Assembly: GCA_030601715.1 (NCBI GenBank)
Contig: JAUWBL010000048.1
Span: forward strand, 1-7,457
DNA from: Candidatus Geothermarchaeota archaeon
Lineage (GTDB): Archaea > Thermoproteota > Nitrososphaeria > Geothermarchaeales > JAUWBL01
Length of the DNA stretch: 7,457 nucleotides
Reading direction: 5' to 3'
A program made the position numbers and the translations under genes. This document shows, piece after piece, positions 5,328 through 7,457 of the stretch; the first letter of the stretch is position 1, and each line of letters opens with the position of its first letter. The notes beneath the pieces are model-generated. The model worked only from the letters and a program-made list of their open reading frames with translations, did no database searches and was not told the origin of the DNA.

Positions 5328-6254
5328 GATGTCCACGTCCATCCCTTCAGGTCTGTAACAGAGGAGCAACTCATCGGCCAGATGGATCGAGCCGACGTCG
5401 ACTACGCCGTGCTCCTAGCTATCGACGTAGACGCCTCCGATGTGGGGCGCCCTGAAGTGTTGTCGAAGATACTGAAGCGTCTTCGCTCGAGTCCTGAATA
5501 CCGGTTTGACTCATGGGGGCTCCTTTCGTCCCTTGGGGTGAACGATGTCACTGGACTCCGAAGGCTCGCGGAGAACAGCTTGCCTCAGGTGCGGGTCACG
5601 AACCGGGAGGTGAAGGAGTGGGTCGACCGTTTCCCGAATCGGTTTGTGGGGTTCGGCTCGGTCAACCTCTGCAAGGACGCTCGATATGTGAAGGAGGGAC
5701 TGGAAGAGATCCTACGCATCGGTCTCTTAGGCGTCAAAGTCTTGCCCACGGTTCAGTTCTTCAATCCCTCCAAGTCAAGGAACTTCTCCACTTTGTGCGA
5801 CTTCTGCGAGAGAAACAAGATGATTCTGATGTGTCACACCGGATGCGATCCCGGCCCCTTCGAGATCCCCGAACTCTCCGCTGATGCCAATCCCAAGTTC
5901 TTGGATGGCCCCCTGGGACGATACGACGTCAAGACGGTACTGGCTCACATGGGGTCCTACAGCGCCTTCCACCCCGGAATCTGGCTCAAGGAGGCCTTGA
6001 AGCTCGGAGAGAAACACGAAAACGTGTGGGCTGACGTGGCCGCCGTTCCCTTCCTGTTGTCGGAGAGAAACAGCGTGGAGAAGATTCGAGCAAGCTTTGG
6101 CTTCGACCGGGTTCTGTTCGGTTCGGACTATCCGGCTGTCGCCGGACGAGATATGGGGAGCTCGATATCAGCTATCCAGAGTTCCCCCTTCCTCTCAACC
6201 AAGGAGAAGGAGAAGGTTCTCGGCGAGAACGCGAGGCGATTGTTGAACCTCTAG
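5319..6254 (+). CDS. Amidohydrolase-2 family metal-dependent hydrolase or decarboxylase
   Basis: A 311-aa TIM-barrel protein of the amidohydrolase-2 family, which includes ACMSD, gamma-resorcylate decarboxylase and hydrolases of ring-cleavage products. Visible metal-site residues are the HxH pair His6/His8 on strand 1 (DVHVHP), His173 (MCHTG), His210 (LAHMGS) and Asp270 (FGSDYP); Lys140 (GVKVLP) sits on a barrel strand. The C-terminus has the family's ENARRLL helix. Four of its five cysteines cluster next to an active-site His: C160, C163, C172 and C176. The ATG at 5319 is the first possible start after an in-frame stop at 5304-5306 and leads straight into strand 1. Only a weak AGTGA lies 4 nt upstream, so the transcript may be leaderless or read through from the fusion enzyme, whose stop is 63 nt away. 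The substrate is unknown; acyl-CoA or aromatic breakdown is suggested only by that neighbour. Confidence 0.9.
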   Translation: MIVDVHVHPFRSVTEEQLIGQMDRADVDYAVLLAIDVDASDVGRPEVLSKILKRLRSSPEYRFDSWGLLSSLGVNDVTGLRRLAENSLPQVRVTNREVKEWVDRFPNRFVGFGSVNLCKDARYVKEGLEEILRIGLLGVKVLPTVQFFNPSKSRNFSTLCDFCERNKMILMCHTGCDPGPFEIPELSADANPKFLDGPLGRYDVKTVLAHMGSYSAFHPGIWLKEALKLGEKHENVWADVAAVPFLLSERNSVEKIRASFGFDRVLFGSDYPAVAGRDMGSSISAIQSSPFLSTKEKEKVLGENARRLLNL

Positions 6255-6285
6255 CGTCGACGCTTTCGCGGTACTCCGTCATCCA

Positions 6286-6310
6286 AGGCGTCTGCGGGCT
6301 CCCGATGCCT
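6286..6310 (+). terminator. Hairpin in the convergent gap, possible 3' end of the amidohydrolase transcript
   Basis: AGGCGTC (6286-6292) can pair with GATGCCT (6304-6310), including one G-U pair, and GG (6296-6297) with CC (6302-6303) inside. It lies 31 nt after the amidohydrolase stop. No T-run follows, and archaeal termination is usually T-tract driven, so a 3'-UTR structure is as likely as a terminator. Confidence 0.25.
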
Positions 6311-6334
6311 AAGGCCTGACCCCCTTGCGGTCTT

Positions 6335-6352
6335 GCACCTGGGGGAAGGTGC
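6335..6352. other. Second small hairpin in the convergent gap
   Basis: GCACCT (6335-6340) and AGGTGC (6347-6352) are a perfect 6-bp stem around a GGGGGA loop. It lies between the convergent amidohydrolase and aldo/keto reductase genes, 34 nt past the stop of the latter on the minus strand. There is no T-run on either side and no gene is visible in 6255-6385. Confidence 0.25.
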
Positions 6353-6385
6353 CCCGATCGGCTGATATGGCTTCTTCGCTAGGTG

Positions 6386-7369
6386 CTATCGGAAGATGCC
6401 GGCAACGACCCTGAAGGGCGTCTCAAGGGTGCTCCTAAGGCGGCTGAGCCGGAGCTGTTCGAGCGCCTCCTGGATCCGGGCGAGTTCGTTCTCCCCTGGC
6501 TCCCAGTTTAAGGAGGCGACGTTCTCCTCGAGCTGACCCACGCTCTTCGCTCCAGGGATCGCGGCTACGGTGGGGGTTCTCATCAGCCAGTTGAGGGCTA
6601 CCTGAGCGATGGTCTTCTTTCTGTGGTCACCTATGGCTTGGAGGACATCGAGGAGCTTTCGGGTGCGCCTGAGGTTAACGGAGGAGAAGAGGGGGTTGGC
6701 CGCTCGGACCGAGCCCCTGGGAGGGTTCTCGGGTGTGTACTTCCCGGTTAGAGCCCCCTGGGCTAGGGGGCTGTAGGCTAGTATGGTGATCTTCTCCTTC
6801 TCGCAGTAGGGTAGCAAGTCCTTCTCGACGCCCCGTTGGAGCATGTTGTACTTGACCTGGTTGGAGACGATCTCCTCCCTCGCGAGGGCCTCCTGGGCTG
6901 ACTTGAGGCGGGAGAGGCCGAAGTTGCTGACGCCGATGTGTCGGACCTTGCCCTCCTTCACCAGCCTCTCCATGGCCCTCATGGTTCGTCTGATGGGTAT
7001 GATGGGGTTGGGCCAGTGGATCTGGTAGAGGTCTATGGCGTCGATGTCGAGCCTCCTGAGGCTCCTCCGGGCCGCCTTGAGGACGCTGCCGTGGAGGAGG
7101 TGATGGGGGGAGACCTTGGTCGCCACGAAGGCCTCGTCTCTTCTCCCCCGGATGGCCTCGCCCAGGATCTCCTCCGACAACCCTCCGCCGTACATCTCAG
7201 CGGTGTCGAAGAGGTTGGCCCCCAGGTCGAGGGCGCGTTCCACTATCTTGAGGGCTTCCTCCCGGCCGAAGTCTCGGCCCCATCCCCAGCCCTTGGATCC
7301 GAACTGCCACGTTCCCAGCCCGACGGGAGAGACGCTTATTCCGCTTGTTCCGAGCTCCGTGTGTTTCAT
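6386..7369 (-). CDS. Aldo/keto reductase
   Basis: A 327-aa cytoplasmic (beta/alpha)8 oxidoreductase that reduces aldehydes or ketones, usually with NADPH. The full catalytic tetrad is visible: Asp55 and Tyr60 (FDTAEMYGGG), Lys85 (ATKVSP) and His118 (YQIHWP). Cofactor-site motifs are also present: GVSNF (146-150), SNQ (169-171), YSPLAQGALTGK (199-210) and IPGAKS (271-276) with Glu281 and Asn283. N-terminal MKHTELGTSGISVSPVGLGT is the usual beta-hairpin and strand 1, so the ATG at 7369 is well placed. Length is normal for the bacterial/archaeal general AKR groups. No Shine-Dalgarno is visible; instead the ATG overlaps, as ATGA, the stop of an open frame entering from the right, which suggests translational coupling. 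The in vivo substrate cannot be deduced. It is convergent with the amidohydrolase gene and so not in its operon. Confidence 0.95.
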   Translation of the reverse strand: MKHTELGTSGISVSPVGLGTWQFGSKGWGWGRDFGREEALKIVERALDLGANLFDTAEMYGGGLSEEILGEAIRGRRDEAFVATKVSPHHLLHGSVLKAARRSLRRLDIDAIDLYQIHWPNPIIPIRRTMRAMERLVKEGKVRHIGVSNFGLSRLKSAQEALAREEIVSNQVKYNMLQRGVEKDLLPYCEKEKITILAYSPLAQGALTGKYTPENPPRGSVRAANPLFSSVNLRRTRKLLDVLQAIGDHRKKTIAQVALNWLMRTPTVAAIPGAKSVGQLEENVASLNWEPGENELARIQEALEQLRLSRLRSTLETPFRVVAGIFR

Positions 7370-7457
7370 GGTCGGTTGACTCGTCGTGCTCTGGTTTCAC
7401 CGTAGGGACGAAAAGCTTCTCCGTCTTCTGCCACTTCGAGTCCTAAGCCTATCTCGT
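7366..7457 (-). CDS. Possible 3' end of a gene entering from the right edge
   Basis: One minus-strand frame is open from the window edge for 29 full codons, from position 7455 to a TGA at 7366-7368. It encodes a C-terminal piece beginning EIGLGLEVAEDGEAF and ending RRVNRP. The stop overlaps the aldo/keto reductase start as ATGA, a classic coupled-gene junction, and the composition is balanced, unlike the arginine-rich alternative frame. The family is not recognised. An open run of this length can occur by chance, so this is tentative. Confidence 0.4.
   Translation of the reverse strand, partial: EIGLGLEVAEDGEAFRPYGETRARRVNRP

Noticed and set aside
5513..5884. Plus-strand 123-codon frame inside the amidohydrolase gene
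   Set aside because: Overlaps in another frame a gene with all metal-site motifs; its composition is low-quality, Arg/Gly-rich.
6938..7405. Plus-strand 155-codon frame
   Set aside because: Antisense to the N-terminal half of the aldo/keto reductase, which has the full catalytic tetrad.
1..7457. Mobile elements, CRISPR arrays, tRNA/rRNA genes and defence systems
   Set aside because: None seen: no regularly spaced repeats, transposase motifs, terminal repeats or tRNA-like cloverleaf were found on reading either strand.

Overview
The window looks like ordinary chromosomal DNA of an archaeon. The clues are a 3-hydroxyacyl-CoA dehydrogenase/enoyl-CoA hydratase fusion in the archaeal domain order (dehydrogenase first), heavy use of AGG/AGA arginine codons, frequent TTG starts behind a GGTG-type Shine-Dalgarno, and no convincing bacterial -35/-10 promoters. 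A member of the TACK group such as Bathyarchaeia would fit, but that placement is inference and a bacterium is not strictly excluded. No rRNA, tRNA, CRISPR array, transposase or phage gene was seen.

Layout. (1) Positions 1-912, minus strand: the N-terminal 304 residues of a P2-type (Ca2+-ATPase-like) cation pump that runs off the left edge. It has no entry among the longer closed reading frames because it never reaches its stop; the long plus-strand frame over it is a shadow. (2) A 212-nt divergent intergenic region (913-1124) holds a spaced inverted repeat. (3) Positions 1125-3077, plus strand: a tightly packed three-gene operon of a 77-aa two-helix membrane protein, a TauE/SafE-type anion exporter and a tandem-domain universal stress protein. 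(4) A 180-nt intergenic/leader region (3078-3257) contains two nested inverted repeats that could fold into a structured 5' leader. (5) Positions 3258-5255, plus strand: the bifunctional beta-oxidation type enzyme. (6) Positions 5319-6254, plus strand: an amidohydrolase-2 family metal-dependent hydrolase or decarboxylase. (7) A 131-nt convergent gap (6255-6385) with two small hairpins. (8) Positions 6386-7369, minus strand: an aldo/keto reductase. Its ATG overlaps the stop of an open frame entering from the right edge, which may be the end of another gene.

How they may work together. The left half is about membrane transport: a cation pump facing a possible anion-exporter complex with its own nucleotide-binding stress protein. 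The right half is about acyl-CoA and small-molecule carbon metabolism: hydration and oxidation of enoyl-CoA, an amidohydrolase of a family rich in decarboxylases and ring-cleavage-product hydrolases, and an NADPH-type carbonyl reductase. A shared pathway for the right half is suggested only by adjacency. The strongest candidates for something undescribed are the leader structure before the fusion enzyme and the small membrane protein co-transcribed with the exporter and the stress protein.
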